From Actinomycetota bacterium (GTDB lineage: Bacteria > Actinomycetota > Acidimicrobiia > Spongiisociales > ZC4RG35), in the NCBI GenBank assembly GCA_022615295.1, contig JAKEHF010000138.1:1-7689 (forward strand): a DNA stretch of 7,689 nucleotides, read 5' to 3'. A program made the translations under genes and the position numbers. Below, piece by piece: positions 6,248 to 7,689 of this stretch. The first letter of the stretch is position 1, and every line of letters starts with the position of its first letter. The notes under the pieces are model-generated. The model made no database searches. It had not been told where the DNA came from and worked only from the letters and a program-made list of their open reading frames with translations.

Positions 6248-7616
6248 GCCCTGGATGTGGCGGACCGTCATCGTGTCGTTGCTCACGCTGGCGGCCTGCG
6301 CCGTCCCCCAGACCCCACCCACCACTATTCCCGCCATAACCACCCCGGTCCCACCGGCCACCACCATCGCCACCACCACCCTCGAGATCGGCGACTGCAC
6401 GACGCCACCAGTCACCTTCTCGGGGCTCTGTGAGGTCTTCGCCCTTCTCCAGGAATGGCATGTGGACCGGCCCATCGACCCCGCCACCCTCGCCGCATCG
6501 GCCACGGAGGCCCTGAACGACTTGACCCCCGCCGGGGCGCGACCGGGCTATCTGCAATGCGCCGCACCCGACCCGACATTCGAGGGGTTCTGCAGAAGTC
6601 TCGCCGAGGTCGCCGCCGGAACCGGGGCGGACATCGGAGAGATGGTCGACACCGCCGTGGTGCGGATGGTCGACGCGGCGCTCGGCCCATATTCCTACTA
6701 CACACCTCCGGGAGAGGTCCCTCACGTCCGCGATGACGGTGTGGTGACAGGTGTCGGCGTCGTCCTCGATGCCCGTGACGCCGCCGGCTCCAGATGCGCC
6801 CGTCTCTCGCCGGCCTGCCCTCTCACCGTCCTCTACGTGCTCGAGGACGGGCCGGGCGACGTGGCGGGCCTCCTCCCCGGCGACGTGATCACCATCATCG
6901 ACGGTGAGTCGGTTGACGGGGAGGGGTTTGCGGCGACCACCAGGCATCTCGCAGGGGAGGAGAGGGGCCGGGTGAGGATCACGGTGGTCCGCGACACGAC
7001 GACCCTCGACATCGTGGTCGACAGGCAACCGTTGACCGGAGCCTTCGTGGAGGTCGACCTACCGAGACCGGGGGTGGGGTATCTCCGTGTCCCCAGCTTC
7101 TCGGAGGGGATCGCCGAGCTGGTCCACGAGGGGTTGGACGCCCTGATGGAACTGTCACCGGAGGTGATCGTCGTGGACCTGCGTGACAACGCCGGTGGTC
7201 TGATCGCCTCCGCCGTTGCGGTCGCCTCGGAGTTCATCGGGGAAGGCCCGATCGTCCATCTCAACGCGCCCGACGGGAGTCACACGGAGACCGCGTCCGG
7301 GGACGGTCTGGCGGTTCTGACCGACGTCGTGGTGCTGGTCAACAGTGGAACGGCCTCGGCGGCCGAGGTCGTCGCCGGGGCGCTACGAGACCGTCGGAGC
7401 GCCCTCCTGGTTGGCACGAACACCTTTGGTAAAGACGTGGTGCAGATACCCTTCGAATTGCGCAATGGTGGCCAGTTGCACGTTGTGGTGGCCACATGGA
7501 CCACACCGGACGGTCACACCGCGGTGGGCGGTCTCTCCCCAGACGTGGAGATAGAGCTGGAGATGGATCTCATCTACACCGAGATCGTCGATGTCGTGAT
7601 CGAGGCGACGAATTGA
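6246..7616 (+). CDS. S41-family C-terminal processing peptidase, lipoprotein form
   Basis: A secreted serine protease of the CtpA/tail-specific protease type, 456 residues. The lipoprotein signal ends in LTLAAC, putting the lipidated residue at Cys18, and a Thr/Pro-rich tether spans residues 24-46. A Cys-containing N-terminal domain (about 50-160) precedes a PDZ domain (about 165-260) with PGDVAGLLPGDVITIIDG. The catalytic domain follows, with YLRVPSFSEG and DLRDNAGGL. Ser371 in NSGTASAAE is the nucleophile, Lys396 in TFGKDVVQ the general base, and Gln400 fits the third conserved position. All catalytic residues are present. Six extra Cys (51, 62, 105, 116, 184, 191) suggest three disulfide loops, and two of them share a motif. 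Family members cleave protein C-termini outside the cytoplasm; the substrate is unknown. The start is ATG 6246, or more likely ATG 6255 if the transcript is leaderless. Its stop overlaps the next lipoprotein gene. Confidence 0.92.
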   Translation: MPWMWRTVIVSLLTLAACAVPQTPPTTIPAITTPVPPATTIATTTLEIGDCTTPPVTFSGLCEVFALLQEWHVDRPIDPATLAASATEALNDLTPAGARPGYLQCAAPDPTFEGFCRSLAEVAAGTGADIGEMVDTAVVRMVDAALGPYSYYTPPGEVPHVRDDGVVTGVGVVLDARDAAGSRCARLSPACPLTVLYVLEDGPGDVAGLLPGDVITIIDGESVDGEGFAATTRHLAGEERGRVRITVVRDTTTLDIVVDRQPLTGAFVEVDLPRPGVGYLRVPSFSEGIAELVHEGLDALMELSPEVIVVDLRDNAGGLIASAVAVASEFIGEGPIVHLNAPDGSHTETASGDGLAVLTDVVVLVNSGTASAAEVVAGALRDRRSALLVGTNTFGKDVVQIPFELRNGGQLHVVVATWTTPDGHTAVGGLSPDVEIELEMDLIYTEIVDVVIEATN

Positions 7617-7689
7617 GGCTCGTCGTCCTCGGGCTGACCGCGCTCCTCATGGGGTGCACCGCGATCACGACGACGTCCACGGTCGATAC
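7613..7689 (+). CDS. Lipoprotein gene, 5' end only (cut by window edge)
   Basis: The bases after the S41 gene encode a lipoprotein signal peptide starting at TTG 7613: MRLVVLGLTALLMGC, then TAITTTSTVD to the window edge (25 codons). Arg2 gives the positive n-region, VVLGLTALL the hydrophobic core, and LLMGC a lipobox with the lipidated residue at Cys15. A Thr-rich stretch follows, as in the other two lipoproteins here. The TTG shares four bases with the S41 stop (TTGA), and GAGG lies seven bases upstream as a ribosome binding site. The overlap implies co-transcription and coupled translation with the S41 peptidase. The mature domain is outside the window, so its function is unknown. Confidence rests on the signal peptide, frame and ribosome site agreeing. 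Confidence 0.72.
   Translation, partial: MRLVVLGLTALLMGCTAITTTSTVD

Noticed and set aside
1..7689. CRISPR arrays, tRNA/rRNA genes, insertion sequences, attachment sites, defence or toxin-antitoxin systems
   Set aside because: I looked for direct repeats with spacers, terminal inverted repeats, transposase or nuclease motifs and cloverleaf structures, and saw none that hold up; the window is almost fully covered by ordinary genes.

Overview
The window is high-GC, gene-dense bacterial chromosome. Several signs point to an actinomycete-type organism, and I lean towards an uncultured Acidimicrobiia-like lineage. These are the strong G/C bias at third codon positions, GTG and TTG starts, overlapping gene ends, and lipoproteins whose lipobox is followed by a Thr/Pro-rich linker. 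Sites matching leaderless promoters also recur. The lineage call is an inference from style, not from a marker gene.

Layout. (1) Positions 1-716, plus: the 3' part of an ABC-2 type transporter permease. (2) 725-1030, minus: a small coiled-coil protein with a C-terminal membrane anchor, convergent with the permease and divergent from the next gene. (3) 1085-3641, plus: two overlapping histidine-degradation genes, urocanase (hutU) and a formimidoylglutamase-type ureohydrolase (hutG). They carry out step 2 and the terminal step of the Hut pathway; hutH and hutI are not in the window. (4) 3648-3686: a 17-bp-stem hairpin that probably terminates both converging units. (5) 5087-3739, minus: a two-gene unit of a Thr-rich lipoprotein with two Ca-loop (FG-GAP/VCBS-like) motifs and an overlapping PaaI-type hotdog thioesterase. 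(6) 6219-5155, minus: an amidohydrolase-superfamily enzyme with a complete metal-ligand set. (7) 6246-7689, plus: an S41 C-terminal-processing-type peptidase made as a lipoprotein. It overlaps by four bases (TTGA) the start of another lipoprotein gene cut by the window edge.

HutU converts urocanate to imidazolone propionate. After HutI (elsewhere), HutG would split N-formimidoyl-glutamate into glutamate and formamide. The surface genes (two full lipoproteins and one partial) look like cell-envelope functions of unknown substrate. I see no mobile element, CRISPR array, RNA gene or obvious novel multi-gene system. The more interesting points are small: an unlisted TTG-start gene, a His-to-Asn change in the HutG metal site, a duplicated Cys-loop motif in the S41 protein, repeated leaderless promoter geometry, and a terminator hairpin that pairs fully only in the minus-strand transcript.
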